Shown piece after piece: positions 16,732-25,426 of a stretch of DNA of 64,000 bases. The notes beneath the pieces are model-generated. The model worked only from the letters and a program-made list of their open reading frames with translations, was not told where the DNA came from and did not search any database. The stretch comes from Acidobacteriota bacterium (lineage in GTDB: Bacteria; Acidobacteriota; Blastocatellia; Pyrinomonadales; Pyrinomonadaceae): NCBI GenBank assembly GCA_016700075.1, contig CP065000.1:2294001-2358000 (forward strand), read 5' to 3'. The translations under genes and the position numbers were made by a program. How positions within the stretch are numbered: the first letter of the stretch is position 1; every line of letters begins with the position of its first letter.

Positions 16732-17310
16732 ATGAAAAAGATCCTGGTGATCAACGGCCATCCGGATAAAGAAAGCTACTGTTACGCACTTGCCGAGGCC
16801 TACACGAAAGGCGCCGTCGCATCGGGAGCCGTGGTAAAAGAGATCAGAGTAGCCGAGCTGCGATTCGACCCCAATCTGCGATTTGGTTACCGAATGAGAA
16901 CCGAGCTGGAACCTGACCTCATAGACTCCTGGGAAAAAATAAAATGGGCCGATCATCTGGTTTGGGTCTATCCGGTTTGGTGGGGATCGCTACCGGCTAT
17001 TTTGAAAGGCTTTATTGACCGCGTGTTTTTGCCGGGATTTGCGTTCAAGAAACGCGAGAATTCACTTTTGTGGGATGCACTGCTCAAAGGCAAGTCCGCG
17101 AGGATAATTTCGACACTCGACCAACCGGTTTGGTTCTATTGGCTCGTAAATCGACAGCCGAGCTATTGGGCTATGAAACGATTAACGTTGAATTTCTGCG
17201 GCATAAAACCGGTGAAAGCTACTACGATCGGACCTATACGATTATCAACTGATTCGTTTCGAAATAAATGGCTCGCAAAGGTCGAGCAATTGGGACGCGA
17301 ACAGAAATGA
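16732..17310 (+). CDS. NAD(P)H oxidoreductase, flavodoxin-like fold (KefF/MdaB group)
   Basis: The 192-residue protein begins KKILVINGHPDKESYCYAL, the phosphate-binding start of the FMN/FAD quinone-reductase family, and has the WVYPVWWGSLPAILKGFIDR block that contacts flavin. It should reduce quinones or other electrophiles with NAD(P)H in the cytoplasm. Its stop overlaps the ATG of the MarR gene (ATGA), a common arrangement in which the reductase is controlled by the neighbouring regulator. Confidence 0.88.
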   Translation: MKKILVINGHPDKESYCYALAEAYTKGAVASGAVVKEIRVAELRFDPNLRFGYRMRTELEPDLIDSWEKIKWADHLVWVYPVWWGSLPAILKGFIDRVFLPGFAFKKRENSLLWDALLKGKSARIISTLDQPVWFYWLVNRQPSYWAMKRLTLNFCGIKPVKATTIGPIRLSTDSFRNKWLAKVEQLGREQK

Positions 17311-17915
17311 ACAGCTCGGCATTCGACCCGAAACATCAGAGCGATAGTGTTGAAAGCAAGATAGTTGCATCTCTGGAAAGGATCTCGCAGGCATTTCGGG
17401 TATTGCTATGGAACGAAAGCAAGGAGCATTCGCTCAGCCCGATACAGGTACAGGTGTTGATCTTTTTGCTGCATCATTCGGATGAAAAACGAAAGGTGAG
17501 CTACCTGGCCGACGAATTTAATGTAACAAAGGCGACCATGAGCGATTGCGTCAGGTCGCTCGAGCAGAAACAGCTGATCGAAAAGCATCTCGAACCTAAT
17601 GATGCACGAAGCTATACCATTCATCTGACCGCGAAAGGCGAAGATATAGCAAAAAAGACATCTTTTTTCGCCGAGCAAATACAGGCACCGATCGAGAAAT
17701 TATCGTCGGTCGAAAAAGAAAACTTACTTTTGAGTCTATTCGGAATAATCAGCCGGCTGAATCAAACCGGGGTCATTACGATCCAAAGAATGTGCCTGTC
17801 CTGCCATTATTACAGTTCAGAGGACGGGCATTATTGTAAGCTACTCAAGCAGCGGCTTATGGATGTCGAACTTAGGATCGACTGTGCCGAGCACGAACTC
17901 AGAAAGGCCGCGTGA
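17307..17915 (+). CDS. MarR-family regulator with C-terminal Cys cluster
   Basis: The product has about 202 residues from the ATG at 17307, which overlaps the reductase stop; a longer frame from 17268 lies inside that gene. The winged helix is clear: YLADEFNVTKATMSDCVRSL is the recognition region and EPNDARSYTIHLTAKG is the wing. An unusual tail of about 50 residues carries CLSCHYY, HYCKLLKQ and RIDCAEHE, enough ligands for a metal or for thiol switching. It likely represses its own operon through the palindrome at 16045 and responds to oxidants or electrophiles; that is inference from context. Confidence 0.85.
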   Translation: MNSSAFDPKHQSDSVESKIVASLERISQAFRVLLWNESKEHSLSPIQVQVLIFLLHHSDEKRKVSYLADEFNVTKATMSDCVRSLEQKQLIEKHLEPNDARSYTIHLTAKGEDIAKKTSFFAEQIQAPIEKLSSVEKENLLLSLFGIISRLNQTGVITIQRMCLSCHYYSSEDGHYCKLLKQRLMDVELRIDCAEHELRKAA

Positions 17916-17943
17916 GTTTTGTTGTCAAAGATCGATCAAAATT

Positions 17944-18378
17944 TCAAACCTCAATTATCCTTTTCCGTACCGGTGACGACAGGACGATCGTTGTCGTCGT
18001 GATGCCGTAGGGTGTGAGGCGGTCGATGACCTCCTGCAGGTGTTCGACCGAGGCGACGGCGACCTTCATTATGAACGAATCGCCGCCGGTGCCGCGGTGG
18101 CATTCGAGCACTTCATTCGATCCTTGCGCGACATCGATAATGTGGCTGTAATCGACGCCCGTAATGCTCATTCTGACGAATGCAGTGATCGGCAGCCCGA
18201 CCTTTGTCGTGTCGATCTGCGCACGATAGCCCATGATGATGCCGGCGTCCTCCAGCTTGCGGACGCGTTCGATGACGGCGGGCGTCGTCAGGCCGACGCG
18301 GCGTCCGAGTTCGGCGTAGCTCGTGCGTGCGTCCGTCTGCAGCTCTACGATTATCTTTCGGTCGATATCGTCGATCAT
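17944..18378 (-). CDS. Lrp/AsnC family regulator
   Basis: The 144-residue protein has the N-terminal helix-turn-helix (IDRKIIVELQTDARTSYAEL, then RRVGLTTPAVIERVRKLEDAG) and the C-terminal RAM ligand domain with GTGGDSFIMKV. It is divergent from phhA across an AT-rich spacer of about 170 bp, the usual place for Lrp sites. It therefore probably controls phenylalanine/tyrosine catabolism in response to an aromatic amino acid; the effector is inferred. A degenerate copy of its C-terminus lies at 15959-16000. Confidence 0.9.
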   Translation of the reverse strand: MIDDIDRKIIVELQTDARTSYAELGRRVGLTTPAVIERVRKLEDAGIIMGYRAQIDTTKVGLPITAFVRMSITGVDYSHIIDVAQGSNEVLECHRGTGGDSFIMKVAVASVEHLQEVIDRLTPYGITTTTIVLSSPVRKRIIEV

Positions 18379-18552
18379 TTCACGTCTAGTTTAGAAAATA
18401 AATCAAAAAGTGCAAATAAACATATATTGTTAGGCGATTTGCGTTTCGAAATTTACTAATCCCATTCAGCGGCGTTAGCAATTGCGTTAAACTAATAAGT
18501 TCAAACGCAAGTAGTATCTCCCGGCATCGTATCTTTGAAACTTTGAAACGCT

Positions 18553-19455
18553 ATGCTGACAGAAACCGCCACCGCCACCTCCGATTTTGCCATCGAGAAT
18601 TTTCAGGTATCGGACGCCGACCTGCCCGAATTTCGGGACATGAAGTTCGAAAACATCAACGAACTCAAACTCGATCATCCGGGCGCGAATGACCTCGCAT
18701 ACCGCGAACGCCGCGACCATATTGCGTCGCTGGCGAAAAACTTTCGCGAGACGGGCGAGATCACCGACGTCGATTACAACCCGCGTGAACAGCGCGTATG
18801 GCGTTATGTCGCCGAGGAACTGGAAGAGCTGCACGAAAAGCACGCATCGCCGTTCTACCTGCGTGCTAAACGCGACCTCGGTATTTCGAATGAACGCATT
18901 CCGCAGCTGACCGAGATGAACCGCCGCCTGCGTGAACTGACCGGTTTTCGGCTTGCGCCGATCGAAGGGCTCGTCGAAACGCGTGCGTTTCTGTCGTGGC
19001 TGTCGTACCGCGTGATGCTCTGTACGCAGTACATCCGCCATCACTCGCAGCCCGCCTACACGCCCGAACCCGACATCGTTCACGAGGCCATCGGCCATAT
19101 TCCGATGTTCACAAACCCGGCGTTCGCCGATTTCTCGCAGTTCATCGGCCTCGGCGCACGCATCGCAACCGACAAGCAGATCGAGGAGCTCGGGCGGCTG
19201 TATTGGTTCACGGTCGAATTCGGCCTGGTCGAGCACGAAGGCGACATCAAGGCATATGGCGCCGGACTGCTCTCAAGCTTTGGCGAACTCGAACACGCAT
19301 TCTCAACCCACGTCGAACGCCGCCCGTTCAACCTCGAACAGGTCATCAACCACGAATACACCTACAGCGACATGCAGCCCGTGCTGTACGTGATTCCGTC
19401 GTATGCCGAGCTGAAAGAGGTGACGCGGAAGTATATTGAGAGTTTTCAGAAATAA
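18553..19455 (+). CDS. phhA: Phenylalanine 4-monooxygenase
   Basis: This 300-residue bacterial-type aromatic amino acid hydroxylase converts phenylalanine to tyrosine using tetrahydropterin and O2. The iron site is visible: PDIVHEAIGHIPMF gives the two histidines and YWFTVEFGLVEHEG the glutamate. Length and C-terminus match monomeric bacterial enzymes without the regulatory domain. It is the first step of the route continued by hppD and hmgA downstream. The divergent Lrp gene is the likely regulator. No pterin-carbinolamine dehydratase (phhB) is seen next to it. Confidence 0.93.
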   Translation: MLTETATATSDFAIENFQVSDADLPEFRDMKFENINELKLDHPGANDLAYRERRDHIASLAKNFRETGEITDVDYNPREQRVWRYVAEELEELHEKHASPFYLRAKRDLGISNERIPQLTEMNRRLRELTGFRLAPIEGLVETRAFLSWLSYRVMLCTQYIRHHSQPAYTPEPDIVHEAIGHIPMFTNPAFADFSQFIGLGARIATDKQIEELGRLYWFTVEFGLVEHEGDIKAYGAGLLSSFGELEHAFSTHVERRPFNLEQVINHEYTYSDMQPVLYVIPSYAELKEVTRKYIESFQK

Positions 19456-19461
19456 AATTTG

Positions 19462-20007
19462 ATGGAGAACCCGATACCCTCAACAAAAATAGGCGAAGTC
19501 TTGTCGGTCTTGAATGAAATGAGGCAGGCTGGGATAGTCGATAAGTATGCTATCGGCGGAGCGTTTGCGGCGATCCTGCACAATGAACCTATATCGACGA
19601 TAGATCTCGATATTTTCTTTCTCTTCAAAGAAAAACAGTCGTCACTGGTACTTTCATTAGACTCGATCTATGAGTTCGCCCGGGCGCGCGGGTTTTCGTT
19701 CGATCATGAGTTTGTAAATATCCACGGTTGGTTGGTCCAATTTGTCGAAGCTAGCCAAAGTAGATTGTGGTCCGAGGCAATTGAAAATGCCATTGTCCTG
19801 TCTATCGATAGTCTTGACGTGTTTGTGATCGATAAGGAGTATCTTATAGCAATGTGGCTTTTCGCCGGGCGGGCTAAGGACTATCAAAAAATAGCAGCGT
19901 TTGTAGACTCAGATATTCTGGACACCGAAAAACTGACGGATATTCTGGAGCGACACCAGTTGCTGGTAAAATGGAAAAATGAGAAGTGGAGGTTTATGAA
20001 TGAGTAG
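19462..20007 (+). CDS. Nucleotidyltransferase-fold protein (AbiEii-like)
   Basis: The 181-residue product has a nucleotidyltransferase-like N-terminus: YAIGGAFAAILHNEPISTID followed by LDIFF places the G-G helix and a DLD acidic pair where the family keeps them. Later residues (DSLDVFVIDKEYLIAMWL) resemble the AbiEii/MNT group. Several AbiEii-like proteins are toxins that modify tRNA, but that activity is only inferred here. The ATG at 19462 is preferred to the TTG just before it. It overlaps the following 68-residue gene by 8 bp, like a toxin-antitoxin pair. Confidence 0.65.
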   Translation: MENPIPSTKIGEVLSVLNEMRQAGIVDKYAIGGAFAAILHNEPISTIDLDIFFLFKEKQSSLVLSLDSIYEFARARGFSFDHEFVNIHGWLVQFVEASQSRLWSEAIENAIVLSIDSLDVFVIDKEYLIAMWLFAGRAKDYQKIAAFVDSDILDTEKLTDILERHQLLVKWKNEKWRFMNE

Positions 20008-20206
20008 CGGAAAGGAAGTTACAGAACTAACAAGACGCAAAAACATATCGCGCTCTTATTTAAGGTCTCTCTCACCAGAAGCCAAGATCGCTCAACTTGT
20101 CAGTTTGCAGGAGCGATACTACGAAATGTTGTCGATCCGGGAAGCCAACGGAGGCACACCGATTCCATCTAAATGGAAGAAATGGCACGCGGCCCGGCAC
20201 GGATGA
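20000..20206 (+). CDS. Small basic hypothetical protein, partner of the nucleotidyltransferase-like gene
   Basis: This 68-residue, highly charged protein (RRKNISRSYLRSLSPEAKIA) has no recognised domain. It overlaps the upstream nucleotidyltransferase-like gene by 8 bp, which indicates coupled translation. By position and size it could be an antitoxin or accessory subunit, but no DNA-binding motif is evident. Confidence 0.5.
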   Translation: MSSGKEVTELTRRKNISRSYLRSLSPEAKIAQLVSLQERYYEMLSIREANGGTPIPSKWKKWHAARHG

Positions 20207-20300
20207 GATTATTTAATTTGTTATAGAAAATTGTCGGCACATAGTTCTTCACCGCTCCTGTCCCGGCGATAATGCTTTTCAACTCAGTTACGTAGACGCG

Positions 20301-20801
20301 ATGAAAGCTTGGATATTAATTTTTTTATTTACAGTTCCTGTCGTATCCCAAGGCGCCAACGACTCTCTTTACGCCCGCGGTCTTCAGATGTGTCTGGAAA
20401 AGGAGCTTGCGTCATATGCAACATTTACACAAAAAGACTTGCGAAACGTGATCGTAGAGTATGACTTTTACATAACCAAAAATTTGCCACAGCGGATGGG
20501 TGAGATCACAGTCCGTTATCTGAATGACTCGGAGATGATCCGAGAATTCAGGAAGCTCTCAAAAGAAGACCGAAAACGCGGAATTCCATTCATCAAGATC
20601 TTTCCAATCTCAGATAAGGACGGCAAATTATTTTTCGCATACAACAACTATTGGTTTACATACTCAGAAAAAGGCGGAGTCTTTTCTAAGAAGGTGTTGA
20701 GCTTAGGTCGGGGTTTAGAAGGCGGATGCAATGGCGAGATCGGTTTCGACTCCTTGGAAAAAAAGTTCTATATGACAGAAGCCAAAATTTGGGGTATTTA
20801 G
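20301..20801 (+). CDS. Secreted hypothetical protein
   Basis: The 166-residue protein starts with a Sec signal (ILIFLFTVPVVSQGA) and has a mature part of about 147 residues with two cysteines. I do not recognise a domain. AT content is somewhat higher than in the neighbouring catabolic genes. It stands alone between the nucleotidyltransferase pair and hppD. Confidence 0.6.
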   Translation: MKAWILIFLFTVPVVSQGANDSLYARGLQMCLEKELASYATFTQKDLRNVIVEYDFYITKNLPQRMGEITVRYLNDSEMIREFRKLSKEDRKRGIPFIKIFPISDKDGKLFFAYNNYWFTYSEKGGVFSKKVLSLGRGLEGGCNGEIGFDSLEKKFYMTEAKIWGI

Positions 20802-20849
20802 CAGGCATGGTTTGACAGGTGATTTTGAGTAGTTTGCAGATTTAACTAT

Positions 20850-22025
20850 ATGGATAACAAGAACCCGTTAGGATTAAAAAAGATACATCACGTTGAGTTT
20901 TACGTCGGCAACGCCAAGCAGGCGGAGTTTTATTATCGCAAGGCGTTCGGGTTCTCGCGGCATGCGTATTCCGGGCTCGAGACGGGCAATCGCGAATCGA
21001 CGAGTTATGTGATGCGGCAGGGCAATGTGAATTTTGTCCTGACGGCGGCGATGGGGCCGGAACATCCGGCGGCCGATCACGTCAAGCTGCATGGCGATGG
21101 CGTGAAGGACATCGCGTTCTACGTCGAAGATGCGGATCATGCGTTCAATGAGGCTGTTCGCCGGGGTGCGACGCCGGTCATCGAGCCGCACGATTGGCAG
21201 GACGAAAACGGCTCGGTCCGCAAGGCGGCGATCGCGACCTACGGCGATACGATACATTCGTTTATCTCGTACGGCGTCGGTAGCCCGAACGTGAGTAAAG
21301 ATGGAAATGGAAACGGCAGCGTTCAACCACCCGCTACCGCAGGTGGTTCTGACAATCAGTACAACGGCCCGTTCCTGCCCGGATTTGTCGCGCAAGCCGT
21401 CGAAGGCGAAAGCGTCGGGCTGATGTTGGTCGATCACATCGTCGGCAACGTTGAGCTCGGCAAGATGAACTATTGGTGCGATTTTTATCGCGACGTGCTC
21501 GGGTTTTTCCGCTATATCACGTTCGACGACAAGGACATCTCGACAGAGTATTCGGCGTTGATGTCGATCGTGATGTCGGACGGACAGCACAACATCAAGT
21601 TCCCGATCAACGAGCCTGCGGAGGGTAAAGGCGGCAAATCGCAGATCCAGGAATACATCGATTTTTACCGATCGGCCGGTGCTCAGCACGTCGCTCTGTT
21701 GTGCCGCGATGTACTCGCGACCGTCGAAAAGCTGCAGCAGAACGGCGTCGAGTTCCTGACGATACCCGACACGTATTATGACGACCTGCTCGACAGAGTC
21801 GGCCCGATCGACGAAGACATAGAAAGCCTGAAAAAGCTCGGCATCCTCGTCGACCGCGACGACGAAGGCTACCTATTGCAGATATTCACCAAGCCGGTCG
21901 AAGACCGCCCGACGGTGTTCTACGAAATTCTCCAACGCAAAGGCTGCAAAGGCTTCGGCAAAGGCAACTTCAAAGCGCTGTTCGTCTCGATCGAAGAAGA
22001 GCAGCGGCGGCGCGGCAATCTATGA
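20850..22025 (+). CDS. hppD: 4-hydroxyphenylpyruvate dioxygenase
   Basis: The 391-residue two-domain VOC enzyme converts 4-hydroxyphenylpyruvate to homogentisate with Fe(II) and O2. The iron ligands are recognisable: His in LMLVDHIVGNVE, His in AGAQHVALLCRD and Glu in VFYEILQRKGCKGFGKG. The C-terminal helix KALFVSIEEEQRRRG that closes the active site is intact. The interdomain linker (about residues 152-172) holds a hairpin-encoded QPPATAGGS peptide. It overlaps the GNAT gene by 4 bp. With phhA and hmgA it forms the upper homogentisate route. Confidence 0.94.
   Translation: MDNKNPLGLKKIHHVEFYVGNAKQAEFYYRKAFGFSRHAYSGLETGNRESTSYVMRQGNVNFVLTAAMGPEHPAADHVKLHGDGVKDIAFYVEDADHAFNEAVRRGATPVIEPHDWQDENGSVRKAAIATYGDTIHSFISYGVGSPNVSKDGNGNGSVQPPATAGGSDNQYNGPFLPGFVAQAVEGESVGLMLVDHIVGNVELGKMNYWCDFYRDVLGFFRYITFDDKDISTEYSALMSIVMSDGQHNIKFPINEPAEGKGGKSQIQEYIDFYRSAGAQHVALLCRDVLATVEKLQQNGVEFLTIPDTYYDDLLDRVGPIDEDIESLKKLGILVDRDDEGYLLQIFTKPVEDRPTVFYEILQRKGCKGFGKGNFKALFVSIEEEQRRRGNL
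21325..21348. repeat. Short palindrome in the hppD linker
   Basis: AACCACC (21325-21331) and GGTGGTT (21342-21348) form a perfect 7-bp stem around CGCTACCGCA. It falls exactly in the variable linker between the two halves of HPPD and encodes QPPATAGG. Its position suggests an inserted repeat, but only one copy is in this window. Confidence 0.45.
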
Positions 22026-22462
22026 TCAGGCCATATTCGGCCGGTGACCTCGAGGCCGTCATTGCGATCTTCCGGTCGAACATTCCGAAGTATTTTGTCG
22101 AATCGGAAGAATCCGAACTGCGGGAATTTTTGGCGGACAGTGTTGAAAATTATTATGTCATCGAGCTTAACGGCGAGGTCGTCGGTGCGGGCGGCATTGC
22201 GTTGAACGCTGACGATACCGTTTCACTGTGTTGGGGAATGGTCCATAGCAGCCGTCTCGGAACAGGTTTGGGAAAGCTGCTGACTGAGTATCGTCTGGCT
22301 CGCTCGCAGGAAATGTTTGGTGCGAAACCCATCGTTACGAACACATCGCAGCATACGAGCGGATTTTACGAGCGGCTCGGTTTTGTGATGATCGAACACA
22401 CGCCCGACGGTTTCGGGCCGGGAATAGATATTTGCAGGATGCGCAAGGAAGCGGGCAACTGA
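22022..22462 (+). CDS. GNAT-family N-acetyltransferase
   Basis: The 146-residue protein has the acetyl-CoA fold, with the A-motif SSRLGTGLGKLLTEYRLA and the late NTSQHTSGFYERLGFVMIEH block. It begins inside the hppD stop (ATGA) and is therefore cotranscribed with hppD. The acetyl acceptor is unknown, and a role in the aromatic pathway is not indicated by the sequence. Confidence 0.85.
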   Translation: MIRPYSAGDLEAVIAIFRSNIPKYFVESEESELREFLADSVENYYVIELNGEVVGAGGIALNADDTVSLCWGMVHSSRLGTGLGKLLTEYRLARSQEMFGAKPIVTNTSQHTSGFYERLGFVMIEHTPDGFGPGIDICRMRKEAGN

Positions 22463-22472
22463 ACAATCTTGT

Positions 22473-22916
22473 ATGAAATTTGTTTCTGACAGGCTGTCGA
22501 AGATGCACCCTCTGGACGTGCTGTTTCGCGGTATGATCCTCAGCCTGGGGCTGCTTTTCTTTGCTTTCGCGGCATGGCAGGCTGTCGGGTCGGTCCGGAC
22601 GATCGCGACCTACGACAGATATTCTGCCGAGGTCAAAAGCTGCCGGTCGGACAGTTCGCCGAATGCTCGTTTTGGTTTCTATTCCTGCGATGTCAGATAT
22701 CAGGTCGATTCAGGCAGGCGTTCGGCAACTGTCGATAATCTGCTTTTCAGTTACGCCGAGGGCGACCAAATGGATATTTACATCGGCAGAGGCGAGCAAT
22801 ACAGCGTGCGGGCCGGCGGATTCGTGGGCCTTTGGGGTATACCGACATTGCTTAGCGTGATCGGCACGGCGTTCTTCGCTTTCGCAGTTTGGCCGAGCAA
22901 AGAAAAGAGAACTTAG
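22473..22916 (+). CDS. DUF3592-like membrane protein
   Basis: The 147-residue product has two membrane segments, about residues 16-40 and 110-135. The intervening domain is predicted outside the cytoplasm and contains two conserved-looking cysteines (VKSCRSD and YSCDVRYQV). This layout matches the DUF3592 group, whose role is unknown. It sits in the hppD-GNAT-hmgA run with 10-21 bp spacings. Confidence 0.6.
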   Translation: MKFVSDRLSKMHPLDVLFRGMILSLGLLFFAFAAWQAVGSVRTIATYDRYSAEVKSCRSDSSPNARFGFYSCDVRYQVDSGRRSATVDNLLFSYAEGDQMDIYIGRGEQYSVRAGGFVGLWGIPTLLSVIGTAFFAFAVWPSKEKRT

Positions 22917-22937
22917 GATTTAGACGTTTGGTGGATC

Positions 22938-24224
22938 ATGGATACAAAATATCAAACAGGTTTCGGAAATGAGTTTGCTACAGAGGCGGTCGAGGGAGCG
23001 TTGCCGATCGGGCGAAATTCGCCGCAGAAAGCCCCGCTGGGGCTTTACGCCGAACAACTTTCGGGCACGGCGTTCACGGTGCCGCGTTCGGGTAATAAGC
23101 GCACGTGGACATACCGCATTCGCCCGAGTGTGATGCACAAGCCTTTCGAGCGCATCGACAACGGCCGCTGGCTGAGCAAACCTGATCTGGACGAGGTCAC
23201 GCCGAATCAACTGCGTTGGGACCCGCTTCCGCTGCCGACGGAACCGACCGATCTCATCGACGGCATCACGACCATTGCTCTCAACGGCGACGCGATGTCG
23301 CAAACAGGCATCGGCATCCACATCTATGCCTGCAACAAAGGCATGGACGGCCGCTATTTTTACAACGCCGACGGCGAGATGCTGTTCGTACCCGAAATGG
23401 GATCGCTTACGATCTACACCGAACTCGGCGTGATCGTTGTGTCGCCCGGCGAGGTCTGCTGCATACCGCGGGGCGTGAGGTTTCGTGTTGAGGTCGGCGG
23501 AAATGCCCGCGGCTATATTTGCGAGAATTACGGAGCGCATTTCAAACTGCCCGACCTCGGCCCGATCGGTGCGAACGGACTGGCGAATTCGCGTGATTTT
23601 GAGACGCCGGTCGCTTGGTACGAGGACGTTGACGGTGAGTTTGAACAGGTAGCAAAATTCGGCGGCAATCTGTGGCGTTGCGGTATCGACCATTCGCCGC
23701 TCGATGTCGTCGCGTGGCACGGCAACTACGCTCCGTATAAATATGATCTCCGCCGCTTCAACACGATCGGCTCGATATCGTTCGATCATCCGGATCCGAG
23801 CATCTTTACTGTTCTAACGTCGCCAAGTGGTGAGCCGGGCGTGGCGAATTGCGATTTCGTGATCTTTCCCGACAGATGGCTGGTCGGCGAGGATACGTTC
23901 CGTCCGCCGTGGTATCACCGGAACTATATGTCAGAATACATGGGACTGATCTACGGCCAATACGATGCCAAGGAAGAAGGCTTCGTCCCCGGCGGCGGCT
24001 CGCTCCACAACCAGATGTCCGCCCACGGCCCCGACCTCGATGCCTTTGAAAAGGCCTCCAACGCCGATTTGAAGCCGCAGAAGCTCTCCGGAACGCTCGC
24101 ATTCATGTTCGAATCGCGCTACATCATCCGCCCGACCAAATTCGCAATGGAAACTTCCTACCTCCAACACGAATACTTCGAAGTTTGGCAGCGACTGAAA
24201 AAGAATTTCCAAACTAATCGATAG
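22938..24224 (+). CDS. hmgA: Homogentisate 1,2-dioxygenase
   Basis: The 428-residue enzyme opens the homogentisate ring to give maleylacetoacetate. Iron ligands of the family are visible: the His and Glu of YHRNYMSEYMGLI and the later His of MSAHGPD. The N-terminal YQTGFGNEFATEA signature and overall length are normal. It completes phhA-hppD-hmgA. The maleylacetoacetate isomerase and fumarylacetoacetase genes are not in this window. Confidence 0.96.
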   Translation: MDTKYQTGFGNEFATEAVEGALPIGRNSPQKAPLGLYAEQLSGTAFTVPRSGNKRTWTYRIRPSVMHKPFERIDNGRWLSKPDLDEVTPNQLRWDPLPLPTEPTDLIDGITTIALNGDAMSQTGIGIHIYACNKGMDGRYFYNADGEMLFVPEMGSLTIYTELGVIVVSPGEVCCIPRGVRFRVEVGGNARGYICENYGAHFKLPDLGPIGANGLANSRDFETPVAWYEDVDGEFEQVAKFGGNLWRCGIDHSPLDVVAWHGNYAPYKYDLRRFNTIGSISFDHPDPSIFTVLTSPSGEPGVANCDFVIFPDRWLVGEDTFRPPWYHRNYMSEYMGLIYGQYDAKEEGFVPGGGSLHNQMSAHGPDLDAFEKASNADLKPQKLSGTLAFMFESRYIIRPTKFAMETSYLQHEYFEVWQRLKKNFQTNR

Positions 24225-24264
24225 TTTTGGTCAATATCTTGGATCAAATGGAGGCTTGAATTCT

Positions 24265-25380
24265 ATGTTTAGAGAACAGACCAGGGCGTTGATGGTCATG
24301 ACAGCGTTGGTGTTGACTGGGTGTACGGCGGGTAATGTCGACGATACGATCACTGCGAACCATGGTCCGCGAAACAACAGGGAGTCGGTAGCTGAAACTC
24401 CGACCTGGACGTTTTCGCCCGATATGATCTTCCCCGCTAACCGTAGTCTTAAGCGACCTGAAGACGGGATTGCACTAGCAGATGGGCGGCTGATCGTAGC
24501 TGATCAAAGTGATGGGCTAAGGCTCGTTTCGCAGGACGGGAGCACCACGCCGTTCGGCAAAATGAAAGAAGCTGGGTATTCAAATGATCCGCCTGATGAC
24601 GAGGGCGGCGCCAACGGTGTTTCGCTCGACCCAACAGGCAAATACATTCTCGTCAGCGACGTTTACAAAGGTGGAATATACCGTGTCGATGCCGAGACAG
24701 AAGCGACGGAAAAGATCTACCAGCACATGTACGGGGTGAACGCCGCTCGACAGGACTCGAACGGCGGGGTCTGGTTCACTCAATCAACGAGGAACGCCAT
24801 CGATAAGGGGTCGCAAAACCTCTGGCGTTCGGTCGCGGTCCCCACACCGGATGGAGCGCTCTTTTACCTGGCCCCAAAAGATGTCGGCGTAAGGTTGGAA
24901 CCGATTCGACTTGAGGACGGTTTCTTATTCGCGAATGGATTGGCGCTCGACGAAAAGGACGGGTATCTATATCTAGCCGAAATGTTCGCTGGTAGGATAC
25001 TTCGCTATCGTCTCGACGTACCAGCGGGCAAGGTGTCCGACAAAACGACATTTTACGCCGACGGTCGGCCAATTGACAACATTGAGCTAGATGGGAATGG
25101 CAGGCTGTGGATGGCTCTTCCGCTGCAAAACGAAATCGTGTCCATCGATATCGCAACCAAACAGGCAACTTCAGTATTTCGTGTATCGACGCCCAAAAGC
25201 GAATCGACTTTAATGGAGATCGAAGTATTAATGCGAGAGGGAAAGCCTTGGCTAGAACTCTTTACGTCCGACGTATGGGATCCAGCCCCCGGAGCAATAA
25301 CAGGTATGATCCTTTCACCAAACAACGGGCCGGTCTATGTAACGGGGCTAGGAAATGCGGTCATAAAATTGGAACGATGA
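24265..25380 (+). CDS. SMP-30/gluconolactonase-like lipoprotein
   Basis: This protein of about 371 residues has a lipoprotein signal with the lipobox ALVLTGC at about residues 16-22. The body is a six-bladed beta-propeller of the SMP-30/strictosidine-synthase type: GGANGVSLDPTGKYILVSDV, LFANGLALDEKDGYLYLAEM and IDNIELDGNGRLWMALP are blade turns that bind calcium in relatives. It could be a periplasmic lactonase, but the substrate is not evident. The ATG at 24265 is chosen because GGAGG lies 10 bp before it. Confidence 0.75.
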   Translation: MFREQTRALMVMTALVLTGCTAGNVDDTITANHGPRNNRESVAETPTWTFSPDMIFPANRSLKRPEDGIALADGRLIVADQSDGLRLVSQDGSTTPFGKMKEAGYSNDPPDDEGGANGVSLDPTGKYILVSDVYKGGIYRVDAETEATEKIYQHMYGVNAARQDSNGGVWFTQSTRNAIDKGSQNLWRSVAVPTPDGALFYLAPKDVGVRLEPIRLEDGFLFANGLALDEKDGYLYLAEMFAGRILRYRLDVPAGKVSDKTTFYADGRPIDNIELDGNGRLWMALPLQNEIVSIDIATKQATSVFRVSTPKSESTLMEIEVLMREGKPWLELFTSDVWDPAPGAITGMILSPNNGPVYVTGLGNAVIKLER

Positions 25381-25426
25381 ATTGCTGAAGAAGAATTTTT
25401 TCGAATATTTTGATACAACAAAACCT

